This document shows positions 7,935-16,967 of a stretch of DNA of 64,000 nucleotides, piece by piece. Source of the stretch: Gp1-AA133 sp964641665. GTDB taxonomy: Bacteria; Acidobacteriota; Terriglobia; Terriglobales; Acidobacteriaceae. Location: positions 1-64,000 of the forward strand of contig CAZXKO010000027.1 of assembly GCA_964641665.1 (NCBI GenBank), read 5' to 3'. The translations under genes were made by a program, and so were the position numbers. Below the pieces are notes generated by a model. The model did no database searches. It worked only from the letters and a program-made list of their open reading frames with translations, and was not told the origin of the DNA. Numbering within the stretch: the first letter of the stretch is position 1; each line of letters starts with the position of its first letter.

Positions 7935-8144
7935 GTGGAACGTCTGAAAGGTACGGTGAAATGGTTTAACAACGCGAAGGGATACGGTTTCATCGGTCGG
8001 GACGATGGAGCCGATGTTTTTGTGCACTACAGCGCGATCACGACCGAAGGTTACAAGAGTTTGCAGGAAGGCGATACCGTCGAGTTCGAGATTACGCAAG
8101 GTCCAAAAGGGCCGCAGGCAGCGAATGTTACAAAGGCTGCTTGA
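7935..8144 (+). CDS. Cold-shock-domain protein (CspA family)
   Basis: This is a 69-residue single OB-fold RNA/DNA-binding protein. It has KGTVKWFNNAKGYGFIGRDD (RNP1) and DVFVHYSAI (RNP2), the two nucleic-acid-binding motifs of CspA. It ends KGPQAANVTKAA like most members. The GTG at 7935 is chosen because GGAGG lies eight bases upstream and the protein then has the usual family length; an upstream in-frame GTG at 7905 would add 10 residues. The 5' region from 7796 is about 140 bases and may be a structured leader, which I cannot fold reliably by eye. Confidence 0.93.
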   Translation: MERLKGTVKWFNNAKGYGFIGRDDGADVFVHYSAITTEGYKSLQEGDTVEFEITQGPKGPQAANVTKAA

Positions 8145-8300
8145 GGTAACGCTTTAGTTCAACCGAGTCTCCCCAATCTGGCCTGAGGACGCCAGCTTCC
8201 AGTTCAGGCCGGTTTCATACTTGCCCAGCGTCCGTTGGGAAATCCCGTCCTTAACGCCTCCTTCCTCTTCGGCAGCAAGTTGTTTAATCTGTTCTCTTCC

Positions 8301-10043
8301 ATGGACAACAAGGCCATCGCCAACTTGCTCTACGAGACCGCCGATTTGCTCGAAATCGACGGCCAGGATTCCTTCCGTATCCGCTCCTATCGCAACGCTG
8401 CCCAGGCCATCGAGAATCACCCGCAACGTATTGCGGACCTCATCGCCGAACCGAAGAGGGTTCTAGAAATTGCCGGCATTGGAAAGGGCATGCTGGCCAA
8501 CTTGCAGGAACTCTTCAAGGATGGCCGTCTTGCGACACACGTCGAACTGCTCGAGAAGTATCACCCGTCGATGCTGCAGCTGCTGAAGATTCAGGGCCTG
8601 GGTCCCAAGACCATCGCCCTGATCTGGAGCGCCTACAAGGTTTCCGACGTCGACGGTGTCGAGAAATTGGCGCGCGCGGGGAAGATTCGTGAACTTCCCC
8701 GCATGGGAGAGAAGCACGAGCTGAAGCTGATCAAGGCGATCGAAGACTACCGCCGCATCGGGGGCCGGTACCTGATCGACACTGCCGAGATCGAAGCTGA
8801 GAAGCTCAGTAAACACATCGCGACCCTGGCGGGCATCGACAAGATCACGTCCGCGGGATCGCTACGCCGCGGCCGCGAAACGGTGGGCGACCTCGACATC
8901 CTGGTCACGGGCAAAGCCTGCATTGACGACAACCTGCGCGCCGCCGCGATCCAACACATCGCCAAGTACCCGCCCCTGATGGACGTCATAGCCAGCGGCG
9001 ATAACAAGATCAGCTTCCGCGTGCGCAGCGGTATGCAGGTGGATGTCCGATTGCTCCCACCTGCGTCGTTTGGCGCGGCCATGCAGTACTTCACCGGCTC
9101 GAAAGCGCACAACGTCGCTCTCCGCCAGCGCGCGTTGAAGATGGGGTACACCCTCAGTGAATACAGCCTGGCCCGACTCGAGACCGAGGAAGCAGTCGCC
9201 GGAAAGACCGAGGAGGAGATTTACGCCAAGCTCAAGCTTGACTACATCCCGCCCGAGATGCGCGAGAACCTGGGGGAAATCGATCTGGCGGCCGAGCACA
9301 AGCTCCCTGACCTGATCACGGCCGCCGACCTGCGCGGCGACGTTCACATGCACACCGTTGAAACCGACGGGAAGAACACCATCGAAGAGATGGCTGAGGC
9401 GGCCCGACACCACGGCTACAAGTACATGGCAATCACCGACCATTCCAAGAACCTGGCCTTCGCCAATGGCCTCGACGACCAGCGCGCGCTCGCGCATATC
9501 AAGCACATCCGCGAGGTGAGCGAGCGCATGAACGGGATTCAGATCTTCGCGGGCATTGAGGTGGACATTTTGGGAGACGGCGAACTCGATCTGTCCGACG
9601 AAGTGCTCAGCCAGATGGATGTGGTCATCGCCAGCGTGCATTCCCAGTTCAACCAGGACCGGGCCCAGATGACCGAGCGCCTGCTGAAGGCCATCGAGAA
9701 CCCGAACACTTCCATCCTCGGCCATCCCACGGGCCGGCAACTCCTGCGCCGCGACGCGTACGCAATGGACATGGACGCCATTCTGAAGTCGGCGGCCAAG
9801 CACAAAGTTGCGATGGAGCTGAATTCCTACCCGGAGCGCCTCGACCTGAACGACGTGCACCTGCGGCAGGCGAAGCAGTTGGGCGTAAAAATCGTGATCA
9901 ACACCGACTCCCACCATACCTCGCACCTGGACAAGATCCGCTACGGAATCCTGCAGGCGCGCCGAGCCTGGCTGACGAAGGACGATGTCCTGAACACACT
10001 ACCCGCGGCCAGGTTTGCGAAGGCGATGAAGCATGGGTGGTAG
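8301..10043 (+). CDS. polX: DNA polymerase X with PHP exonuclease domain
   Basis: PolX fills short gaps in base-excision repair. The 580-residue length matches bacterial PolX. The order is: N-terminal 8-kDa and helix-hairpin-helix region (residues 1-150, with EIAGIGKGMLANLQELF and IQGLGPKTIALIWSAY); nucleotidyltransferase palm with AGSLRRGRETVGDLDILVTG around residue 190, carrying the metal-binding Asp pair; and a PHP domain from about residue 345 (GDVHMHTVETDG, MAITDHSKN, IFAGIEVDI, NTDSHHTSHL), which in PolX enzymes has Mn2+-dependent 3'-5' exonuclease and AP-endonuclease activity. All recognised metal ligands appear present. The ATG at 8301 starts the conserved N-terminus; no strong ribosome-binding site is seen. 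Confidence 0.95.
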   Translation: MDNKAIANLLYETADLLEIDGQDSFRIRSYRNAAQAIENHPQRIADLIAEPKRVLEIAGIGKGMLANLQELFKDGRLATHVELLEKYHPSMLQLLKIQGLGPKTIALIWSAYKVSDVDGVEKLARAGKIRELPRMGEKHELKLIKAIEDYRRIGGRYLIDTAEIEAEKLSKHIATLAGIDKITSAGSLRRGRETVGDLDILVTGKACIDDNLRAAAIQHIAKYPPLMDVIASGDNKISFRVRSGMQVDVRLLPPASFGAAMQYFTGSKAHNVALRQRALKMGYTLSEYSLARLETEEAVAGKTEEEIYAKLKLDYIPPEMRENLGEIDLAAEHKLPDLITAADLRGDVHMHTVETDGKNTIEEMAEAARHHGYKYMAITDHSKNLAFANGLDDQRALAHIKHIREVSERMNGIQIFAGIEVDILGDGELDLSDEVLSQMDVVIASVHSQFNQDRAQMTERLLKAIENPNTSILGHPTGRQLLRRDAYAMDMDAILKSAAKHKVAMELNSYPERLDLNDVHLRQAKQLGVKIVINTDSHHTSHLDKIRYGILQARRAWLTKDDVLNTLPAARFAKAMKHGW

Positions 10044-10084
10044 GAACAGATGGTCTGAAGAAGCCCGCAGACCTTCGCCACCGA

Positions 10085-10133
10085 CGTAGCGCCGCCGTCC
10101 CGGCGGCTGTCCGGCGGGCGTCCTCGCCCGCCG
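10085..10133. repeat. Two adjacent GC-rich hairpins, dispersed-repeat type
   Basis: The first hairpin is GCCGCC-GTCCC-GGCGGC (10091-10107); the second is CGGCGGGC-GTCCTC-GCCCGCCG (10112-10133). The wording GTAGCGCC...GTCCCG...GGCGTCCTCGCCC is a family of intergenic repeats that I associate with acidobacterial and other soil-bacterial genomes. It lies between polX and the oxidase relic. Confidence 0.6.
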
Positions 10134-10185
10134 CAGCCAGAGCAATCTTCATCTCGGGCCAGACGCTGGCTGGTGCGAGAAACCA

Positions 10186-10213
10186 GAGCCCGCCCGGACT
10201 TTCGAGCGGGCTC
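10186..10213. terminator. Hairpin, possible bidirectional terminator
   Basis: GAGCCCGC and GCGGGCTC form an 8-bp stem with a 12-base loop between convergent polX and the multicopper-oxidase relic. There is no proper U-run, so factor-independent termination is doubtful. Confidence 0.4.
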
Positions 10214-10220
10214 CTTGGGT

Positions 10221-10770
10221 TTAGGTAACGATCAACGGCCTCATCATGTCGTGCTCTTCGTGCTCGAGGATGTGGCAATGCCACACGTACTCTTTCCCAC
10301 TGGTCCGCGGGCTCACGGCGTTGTGCATCGCCGCAGTGGGCAGCTTGGGCAGGTTGAAGTGCATGATGACCGTGGTGATCTCTCCCGGATTCATCCGTAC
10401 CGTCTCTTTCCAACCCAGTTCGTTCGGGTCAGGTGGAATCGGCTTTGTCGGTGTAGGACCAATTGCTCGGGTCTCCCTGGAAACCCTGCCTCTGGATCAC
10501 TTGCACGTTGACCAGGTGGAAATGAATGGGATGGGTATCAGCGGTCAGGTTCATGATCTGCCAGACCTCGATGTCTCCGGTCCGAGGGTTCTCGGTGGCG
10601 GGATCAAGGTAGGCTCGGCCCCAGGTCTCTGGCCAGGAGATGAATCTGCCGGATTCGTGTGAAGCGAACTGGAGACCGTTTCAGCACGGGTTATCCGTTC
10701 AAAGTCCACTTTGAAGCTCTTAGGAGCGGGGCCTGGGGGGAACTGCCGCAGCACTGTCACCTTGTACAAA
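10221..10770 (-). pseudogene. Multicopper oxidase (CotA/bilirubin-oxidase-like), C-terminal relic
   Basis: The minus strand carries the last third of a multicopper oxidase. The C-terminal copper motif is EYVWHCHILEHEEHDMMRPL, before the stop at 10221. Upstream is a type-3/type-1 copper motif (LTADTHPIHFHLVNVQVIQR). Between them the frame shifts near 10430-10445, marked by a stop just after YTDKADST. A further shift lies near 10680, after ERITRAETV. The N-terminal two thirds are absent. Full enzymes are about 500-650 residues; here about 175 remain in three frames. It is a decayed gene. Confidence 0.8.
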
Positions 10771-10791
10771 AGTCGTGACTGCTATAGCAGT

Positions 10792-11373
10792 GATTGCGAC
10801 ACCGACATCCGTGATTCTTGTCACAAGATCGGCTGGTGGGAAGACGGGTTCACGCAGGGAAATCAGACATCGGAGGAGAATTCACTTGCCAAAATGAGAT
10901 CCCGACTGCCAGCGCTGCTTCAGTGGACTTCCAGATCCCGAGAGTGCCCTGCCCAGTTGAGGAACAGCGCCGAACAAGACTCTTTACAGCCTTTTAACAA
11001 CATGTTGACAACTTCGCTAAGTCTCTACATTAACGTTTGGGCACAGTTGGTTTGTCTCCCCCCGCAATTGCAACCTTTGCAGGAAAATCGCCTGCACTGA
11101 GCGCCACACAGTAACCTGGCTAAGACGACGGACCCATCAGCGTGACGAACCGTGACCATTGCGGGCCGAACCGTAATTGTCAGCGCTTTGCGGCGCGGAA
11201 TCGGAATGCCGTCACAGAGGCCAGGGAACCCAGGTGCAGGTGCTGCTTCGTGTAGCCGGCCACAAGCCGGCCGCGACATGAATCGTTGATTGCTTCTCCA
11301 CGCGCCAGCTTAGTCTCCCAACAGGTTGTTCGGTCCCGGGCTCGATCCAAAAAACCTCTTGAAGGAGTGTTCC
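10792..11373. other. Long non-coding stretch with a 14-bp palindrome at its edge
   Basis: I find no gene here; the open frames have poor codon character. ACTGCTATAGCAGT at 10778-10791 is a perfect 14-bp palindrome. A TTGACA (11005-11010) with TACATT (11026-11031) gives a promoter-like pair with a short 15-base spacer. The remainder may be eroded sequence upstream of the oxidase relic. Confidence 0.4.
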
Positions 11374-12718
11374 ATGCATAGTTTCTCGAAACCTGGGCTG
11401 AGGCTTCGCACAACCGTTTTCTGCATCTTTGCCATAACCACAGCCATGCCAGCCCTGGCGGGAACGTGGTCCACACAGGTCGTACTTGGCAGCAACGCCT
11501 ATTCGGGAAGTGTGACGCTCGACGCTGCGGGCAATATGGCCGCCGTCTGGTACCAGAGCCGACTGCCCAACGGCACCGCCGTCAACGAAATCTGGGCACC
11601 GCCCCGTTCGGACAGCCTTGGTCGGCGCCGGTCAACATTTCTGGGAATATCGGCGTGGCCTCAGGGAACCCTTTGGTCCGCGGCAGCGCTTCCGGCAATG
11701 TCACCGCTATCTACACCAGCCCGACCCTGGGCGGGACCTTTGTCGATCACCCGTCCGGCGGCGTTTGGGGGACGCCCGGTTCGAGCAACGGCGTCAACCA
11801 GTTCTACATCAGCAATGACAGGGGAGATCAGGGTCTGGCCTGGGGCGCGGGCGCGACTCGCGTCGGCGCCGGCGTGACCAGCATCGTCATAGTGCAGCGG
11901 CCGGAAGGTGGCACGTGGAGCCCACGACGATCGTCACGGGCGCTCACCTGAACCTCGACGGCAGCGAGGTGGCCCCGGACGGATCGATGGCCGTGGTGTG
12001 GGAAAGCTTCAACGCGGTCTGCGGGTCGCGCGTTTGCAACACTTCCAACTGGGTTCTGCACGTGTCGAGCCGCGCTCCCGGCGGGCAGTGGATCGATTCG
12101 GGAGCATTGTTGGGGCCCGACAGCAAGCAGCATTTCGGGCAACTTGCCGCAGACGGCGTGGGCGATCTGGGATTGGTCTCCATTTCCGGAGGCAATATCG
12201 TCTCGCTGGTTCGGCATGGCACCAGCTGGACTGCGCCAGCGGTGGTCGCCTCCACCTCAGCCCTCACGGGTCTAAGTTCCGGGTCGGCGACACAAAATCG
12301 TGTGTACGCAAGCGATTCCGCCGGCCATGCAACCGTGGTGGGCTGGGGGAACGCCCAACTCACCAACCTCGTGGCCGTGGACGGCAACCTCACCACCAAC
12401 ACCTGGGGGAAACCCGCGGTCATTTCCGGCTCCGACCAGTATCCGAACTACTTTGATTTCGCGATGAGCTCAAGCGGCACCGCTATCGCGTTCTGGAGTG
12501 TAGCCGGCAACGGCGGCAACACAACATGGCGCGCCGCCGCGCGCAGCGGGTCCGGTGTTCCCTGGAACGCGCCCGCGACCGCCGGCACGTCCTTCGAAGG
12601 CGGGGGTATACCTGAAGGCGTCGCCGTCAACGCTGCGGGCGAGGCGGCGGTGGTCTTTCACGGATACAGTTCGGATTTCCTGACCTACATCGAGTACACC
12701 AGCACCTACCACCCCTGA
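11374..12718 (+). pseudogene. Secreted beta-propeller-like repeat protein, two frameshifts
   Basis: A good ribosome-binding site (GAAGGAG) and ATG at 11374 start a clear signal peptide (LRTTVFCIFAITTAMPALAG). The mature part has recurrent motifs of the form VTLDAAGNMAAVW, EVAPDGSMAVVWESF, FDFAMSSSGTAIAFW and VAVNAAGEAAVVF, like repeated blades. The frame shifts near 11600, after NGTAVNEIWA, continuing with FGQPWSAPVNISGNIG. It shifts again near 11920, after RPEGGTWS, continuing with PTTIVTGAHLNLDG. The stop is at 12718. Joined, the three frames give about 448 residues. It is either a recent pseudogene or carries two assembly indels; I see no repeat at the breaks that would suggest programmed shifting. 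Confidence 0.7.
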
Positions 12719-12761
12719 ACACTTTGGGACTAACGTTCCAGCGGCACGACGGTTGCCGGCG

Positions 12762-12795
12762 CCCCAGTCTTCCGCTTTCTTTTGCGGAGGCTGGG
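12762..12795 (+). terminator. Hairpin after the secreted repeat protein
   Basis: CCCAGTCTTCCGC and GCGGAGGCTGGG pair with one bulge around a loop of eight bases. No strong U-run follows, so it may be a terminator or just a stable hairpin. Confidence 0.35.
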
Positions 12796-12890
12796 ACCTC
12801 TTACTTGGCGGGGGCAGGCAGACTCTTTCGCGATCTCGGCCGTTTAGGATTTTCCCTGCGAAGCGCGTAAAATCCGCAGACGAGACCCCC

Positions 12891-13526
12891 ATGCCAGACG
12901 AGACCCCCGCTCCGCTGCCTCCGCCACCCGCTGCCGCGGAACCACCGAAACCGGAGACACCACTAACGAGGAGGCCCCCTGCGCTCGACCTCGGTCCCGG
13001 AGTCGGTATCCACGTCACCGAAGACATGGCTACCCCGGAGCGCAAGCTGCCACCCGCCAAGATCGTGCTGATCGCACTTGGCGTGCTCGCGGTGGTGCTG
13101 GCCGTCTATGGCTTTCTCGGCCGGGCCAAGCCCCAGGGCGCGGGTTCGGTCGACAACATTGCTGCGATCGAAGTTCCTAATCAGAATTCCATGCTGGTGG
13201 CGATTACGGTCACGCTGCATAACAGCGGGGAGAAGCCACTCTGGATTCACGATATCCAGGGCAAGTTGAAGACGGCAACCAATGAATACTCCGACGATGC
13301 CGCGTCCGCAGTCGATTTCGACCGCTATTTCCAGGCGTTCCCACCGTTGAAGCAAGGCGCCATCGCTACTCTGTTGCCTGAGACCAAGATCATGCCCGGG
13401 AACGAAACGCGTGGAACGGTGATCGTGAGTTTTCCGGTCACCCAGACGGAGTTCGACAAGCGGCAATCCCTGAGCGTGGTCATCCAGCCTTATGACCAGC
13501 CACTGCCCGTGACGCTGACGAAGTAG
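12891..13526 (+). CDS. Membrane-anchored hypothetical protein with external beta domain
   Basis: The 211-residue protein has a proline-rich cytoplasmic N-terminus (PAPLPPPPAAAEPPKPETPL). One transmembrane helix follows at about residues 65-85 (IVLIALGVLAVVLAVYGFLG), then an extracytoplasmic domain of about 125 residues with alternating hydrophobic beta pattern (SMLVAITVTLHNSGEKPLW, RGTVIVSFPVTQTEF). This resembles DUF4352-like or FxLYD-like accessory domains, but I cannot assign it firmly. The start at 12891 is chosen because the N-terminal extension of the open frame is not protein-like. It converges on the DUF421 gene. Confidence 0.7.
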   Translation: MPDETPAPLPPPPAAAEPPKPETPLTRRPPALDLGPGVGIHVTEDMATPERKLPPAKIVLIALGVLAVVLAVYGFLGRAKPQGAGSVDNIAAIEVPNQNSMLVAITVTLHNSGEKPLWIHDIQGKLKTATNEYSDDAASAVDFDRYFQAFPPLKQGAIATLLPETKIMPGNETRGTVIVSFPVTQTEFDKRQSLSVVIQPYDQPLPVTLTK

Positions 13527-13568
13527 CCCGACTTACGGCCGGTAGGCACAGGGAGCGTCAGGAACCCT

Positions 13569-14096
13569 CTAATTTTTTCTCTGAATTCCCTTGCGGCGAA
13601 CGAGGTGGCTGCTGGCGGTGGGATTGATGTCGTCATACTTCAGGAAGCTGAACGACCCGTCGATTTCAAGCACGCCAATCGCGACCTGGTGATAGCTGGC
13701 GATGCCGTGCTCTCGCATGGCGCACTCGAGGGCATCCATGCTCACATGCTCCCTTGCCATGTGCGCCTCGATGACTTGTCCATCATGAATCAGCATCGAG
13801 GGCTGGCCCTGGATGAATTTACGGAAGCGGCGGTTCGCGCCTGCGAGATTGGCGATCAGGTAGTTGAGTACCAGCAGGACCGTCGCGGCCACCGCCCCGC
13901 CCAACAGCGAGGTGTCGGGACCAGTCATCGCGTTCTGCACGGAGTTGCTCAGGAGCAGAAGCAGCGTGAGATCGAACGGCGTCATCTGCCCCACTTCGCG
14001 TTTGCCGCTGAGACGAACCCCGGCCAGGACGAGGAAGTAGATCACACCCGTCCGCAGCGCAATGTTGAGCAGCACGTGCCCCGACGCCGGAAACAT
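13569..14096 (-). CDS. DUF421 (YetF/YcaP-like) membrane protein
   Basis: The 175-residue protein has three N-terminal helices (LLNIALRTGVIYFLVLAGVR, the conserved RLSGKREVGQMTPFDLTLLL with LLSNSVQNAM, and GGAVAATVLLVLNYLIANLA). A cytoplasmic DUF421 domain follows (QPSMLIHDGQVIEAHMAREH, FLKYDD). The domain's role is unknown; B. subtilis members occur in spore membranes. It lies seven bases after the coiled-coil protein gene and is probably co-transcribed with it. Confidence 0.88.
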   Translation of the reverse strand: MFPASGHVLLNIALRTGVIYFLVLAGVRLSGKREVGQMTPFDLTLLLLLSNSVQNAMTGPDTSLLGGAVAATVLLVLNYLIANLAGANRRFRKFIQGQPSMLIHDGQVIEAHMAREHVSMDALECAMREHGIASYHQVAIGVLEIDGSFSFLKYDDINPTASSHLVRRKGIQRKN

Positions 14097-14103
14097 GGTT
14101 GGA

Positions 14104-14946
14104 CTACTGGTTGGCCGCAGTGGGCGAGGCGGTCACCGGCACGGGAGCATTCTTCGGGGTGCTCACGTAGCCCGTGGCTTTGTTCTTGTCGAGGGTCCAT
14201 ACGACCATCTCGTAGAGCAAGTGATCGCGGCCGGTGTAGAACTGGATGGGCTCGTTGACGTTACGATCTCTCTTCTCAATGGTCTTGTCGTCGGAGGTCA
14301 CGTTGAGCGTGAACTTACCCCGCTTGGCGTCGAGTTTTTTCAGCTGAAGGCTGACGGTCGAAACCGGTTGCGGCTTGGCGCCCTTCAGGAGCGTGAACTC
14401 GTAGTAGTTACGGTCGCCCCTGTGTTTCAGGGTTTCGAGGTCGTCGCGGGTTTTGGCGATCAAACCGCTCTGCAGACCGAGGTCGCCGATGGTGCTCTCC
14501 AGCTTGGCCTTGGTGGCGGCGAGCTCCTCTTTGGTGGACGCAACGTCGGTTTTCACGCCACCCACATCGGTCTTGACTCCGGCCACTTCCCCGCTGACCG
14601 CGCTGATCTGCTCCTTCTGTTCCTTCGCCAGACGCTCTTCGGCCGCACGTTGGGACGCCTGCAGCTGCGCAGCGCGCGCGGCCAGTTCTTTCTTTGTGAT
14701 GCCGACTTGCTGGCCCAGTGTCTCCGCCTCGGCCTCGGCCGACTGCATGCGCTTGGTGAGGTCGGCTACCTGTGTCTGGGTCGCAGCCTGGTCCTGCGTC
14801 AGCTTGGCGAGACGTCCGCGCTGGTCGATCAGCAGGTACAACGAGGCTGCCACGTAGATCGCCGCCAACAAAAGCAAAAGCCACTTGCCGGTGTTGCTGC
14901 CACCACCGTCGTGCACAACCGTAACCTGATCGTCCTGCTCGGACAT
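14104..14946 (-). CDS. Membrane-anchored coiled-coil protein
   Basis: The 280-residue protein has a single transmembrane helix at about residues 20-42 (KWLLLLLAAIYVAASLYLLI). A long heptad-rich coiled coil of about 130 residues follows, rich in Ala, Glu, Lys and Gln, with the repeated phrase VKTDVGGVKTDVASTKEEL. A small C-terminal domain contains GDRNYYEFTLLKGAKPQPVS and YTGRDHLLYEMVVW. GGAGGA precedes the ATG at 14946. I do not recognise a named family; the layout is typical of envelope-spanning scaffold proteins. It is probably co-transcribed with the DUF421 gene. Confidence 0.75.
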   Translation of the reverse strand: MSEQDDQVTVVHDGGGSNTGKWLLLLLAAIYVAASLYLLIDQRGRLAKLTQDQAATQTQVADLTKRMQSAEAEAETLGQQVGITKKELAARAAQLQASQRAAEERLAKEQKEQISAVSGEVAGVKTDVGGVKTDVASTKEELAATKAKLESTIGDLGLQSGLIAKTRDDLETLKHRGDRNYYEFTLLKGAKPQPVSTVSLQLKKLDAKRGKFTLNVTSDDKTIEKRDRNVNEPIQFYTGRDHLLYEMVVWTLDKNKATGYVSTPKNAPVPVTASPTAANQ

Positions 14947-15048
14947 AGATTTCCTCCGCAACGCTGGTAAGGGATGCCTTTCATTGTTGAGCAGAACTCC
15001 CATGCTGTCAATTGCTTCGCTAGGTGCGATCAAGTGTTGCGTTTACAA

Positions 15049-15062
15049 ATGACATTTGTCAT
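15049..15062. promoter_or_regulatory. Palindrome upstream of the ABC/two-component cassette, candidate operator
   Basis: ATGACATTTGTCAT contains perfect 6-bp half-sites ATGACA and TGTCAT spaced by two bases. It lies 105 bases before the ABC ATPase start and overlaps a TTTACA (-35-like) element at 15042-15047. A NarL/DesR-type dimer binding this kind of symmetric site is plausible, and the cassette encodes such a regulator. Confidence 0.45.
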
Positions 15063-15166
15063 CCGAGAGTCGTGATGATCTGCACTGGCAGGCCAAAAAC
15101 GCTTCCGCCATGATGTCTTCGCTGGCGGCCGGCGTTTCGAGCGGGCCACCACGAGGTACGGAAATC

Positions 15167-16129
15167 ATGATCGCTGAAATCGACATCGCGCAGAGCAGGC
15201 CAAGCAAGCGCAAGAGTGGGGCTGTGGTCGCCCGTCTGACAAACGTGAGCAAGAATTACGGCGATGTTCCGGCCCTGCGCAGCGTGGATCTGGACGTACA
15301 CGCGGGAGAGGTAGTCGCCGTCCTGGGGCCGAACGGCGCCGGAAAAACGACGGCGGTCAAACTGCTCCTCGGACTCGTCGCGGCAAACTGGGGCAGGGTG
15401 TCCGTTTTCGGCGGGGACCCGCGCAAGCCCGAGAACCGCATGCGCACGGGCGCCATGCTGCAGGTCGGGCGCGTGCCAGAGAGGCTGCGGGTTCGCGAGC
15501 ACATCGATCTGTTCTCGAGCTACTACCCGAATCCTCTGCCCATGGCGGAAGTTTTGCAGGCGGCCGGGTTGCAGGGTCTCGACAAGCGGCCGTTCGGAGA
15601 GCTCTCGGGCGGTCAGAAACAGCGGCTGCTGTTCGCGCTGGCCATCTGTGGCAATCCCGACCTTCTTTTCCTTGACGAACCTACTGTGGGTCTTGACGTA
15701 GAGGCGCGGCGCGTACTTTGGGATGAGATTCGCAGGCTCGTGGCCCGCGGTAAGACTGTACTGCTGACCACACACTACCTGCAGGAAGCCGATGCCCTGG
15801 CGGATCGCATCGTGGTGATCAATCAAGGCGCGATCATCGCAGAGGGAACCCCCAGCGACATCAAGGTGCGCACCGCGGGCCGTCAGATTCGATGCGGTTC
15901 CAGCCTGCCCATCGCCGCAATATGCAGCATTCCGGGGGTGCTCGAAGTACGCTCCGACCGTGACGCCTTTGTGATCCGTGCTGCCGACGCCGAGAGCGTG
16001 GTCCGCGAACTCCTGATTCGCGACCCGTATGTCTCGGGACTCGAAGTGACCAGCGCAGGCCTGGAAGAAGCTTTCCTGGCCCTCACTCAGGACAACCATC
16101 AACCGGAAGCCAGCCGGAGGGTCTCATGA
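15167..16129 (+). CDS. ABC transporter ATP-binding protein (drug/lipid-export type)
   Basis: The 320-residue protein carries Walker A (LGPNGAGKTTAVKLLLGL), the signature LSGGQKQRLLFALA, Walker B LLFLDEPTVGLD and the switch His in LLTTHYLQEADALADRI. The C-terminal extension ends with GLEEAFLALT, typical of ABC-2-type export ATPases. It powers the permease encoded next, whose ATG overlaps this stop (ATGA). With the kinase and regulator that follow, it makes a cassette resembling B. subtilis yvfRS-yvfTU. The ATG at 15167 is chosen as the first good start after the palindrome; an upstream TTG frame is open but not homologous. Confidence 0.92.
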   Translation: MIAEIDIAQSRPSKRKSGAVVARLTNVSKNYGDVPALRSVDLDVHAGEVVAVLGPNGAGKTTAVKLLLGLVAANWGRVSVFGGDPRKPENRMRTGAMLQVGRVPERLRVREHIDLFSSYYPNPLPMAEVLQAAGLQGLDKRPFGELSGGQKQRLLFALAICGNPDLLFLDEPTVGLDVEARRVLWDEIRRLVARGKTVLLTTHYLQEADALADRIVVINQGAIIAEGTPSDIKVRTAGRQIRCGSSLPIAAICSIPGVLEVRSDRDAFVIRAADAESVVRELLIRDPYVSGLEVTSAGLEEAFLALTQDNHQPEASRRVS

Positions 16130-16935
16130 GTGCAGTTCCGACGACGTTGCCCAGCGCGGCGATCCAGCGGTCGCTGAGCCACACGCTTGCCATCTACGCC
16201 AAGGAAACCAAGTACGACTTCCTGGGCCGCCTGCGGCTGCCGGTGTATTCCATCTCGACGGTGATGTTCCCGGTGATGTTTTACGTCCTGTTCGGGTTGC
16301 TACTGAACCGGGGGCACGAAGTGGGGGGCGTGAACGTCGCAGCCTACATGATTGCCACTTACGGGACTTTCGGGGTGATGGGCGCTTCGCTGTTCGGATT
16401 CGGAGTGGGCCTGGCGATGGAACGCGGGCTCGGGTGGCTGCAGGTCAAGCGCGCCAGCCCGATGCCTCCGTTTGCATACTTCGCCGCAAAGGTTGTGACG
16501 TGCATGGCGTTCAGCGCGATCATCGTGGCGCTGCTGATGATGCTGGGAGTGCTGTTCGGAGGTGTGCACTTCGGGGGAGCCGAAGCCCTCAGGCTTTTCA
16601 CCACGCTGGTCGTGGGGTCGGTGTGCTTCTGCGCGATGGGGCTGGCGATCGGATCGTTTGCCGGACCCAACTCCGTGCCGGCGATTGTGAACTTGCTTTA
16701 CCTGCCGATGTCGTTCGCCTCGGGGCTGTGGATTCCGATCGAGATGCTGCCGAGGTTCCTGCAGCGCTTCGCACCGATGCTTCCGCCTTTTCACCTGGGC
16801 CAACTGGCGCTGGGAGTGGTCGGCGCCGGTCAGGGAGCGGCCCTGCAGCATTGGGAGGCGTTGATCGGCTTTGCCTTGTTGTGCCTGGGGATTGCGCGTA
16901 TCGGCTTCCAGCGAGACGAGCGGGCCTCGGGCTGA
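16126..16935 (+). CDS. ABC-2 type transporter permease
   Basis: The 269-residue protein shows six hydrophobic segments (YSISTVMFPVMFYVLFGLL, YMIATYGTFGVMGASLFGFG, MAFSAIIVALLMMLGVLFGG, LFTTLVVGSVCFCAMGLAIG, NLLYLPMSFASGLWIPIEML, WEALIGFALLCLGIARIGF). This is the pattern of ABC-2 permeases, including the conserved MSFASGLWIP stretch before the last helices. It forms the membrane channel for the ATPase encoded upstream, with a 4-base overlap. The substrate is unknown; related regulated exporters handle lipids or antibiotics. Confidence 0.9.
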   Translation: MSAVPTTLPSAAIQRSLSHTLAIYAKETKYDFLGRLRLPVYSISTVMFPVMFYVLFGLLLNRGHEVGGVNVAAYMIATYGTFGVMGASLFGFGVGLAMERGLGWLQVKRASPMPPFAYFAAKVVTCMAFSAIIVALLMMLGVLFGGVHFGGAEALRLFTTLVVGSVCFCAMGLAIGSFAGPNSVPAIVNLLYLPMSFASGLWIPIEMLPRFLQRFAPMLPPFHLGQLALGVVGAGQGAALQHWEALIGFALLCLGIARIGFQRDERASG

Positions 16936-16967
16936 CGGATAAAGATTTGCGAGATCAGGAGCCATCG

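Noticed and set aside
8862..9926. 354-codon open frame on the minus strand
   Set aside because: Antisense to polX; His/Val/Leu-rich antisense composition and no ribosome-binding site.
10711..11100. Plus-strand open frame in the gap after the oxidase relic
   Set aside because: No start signal, no domain pattern, and it overlaps the minus-strand relic.
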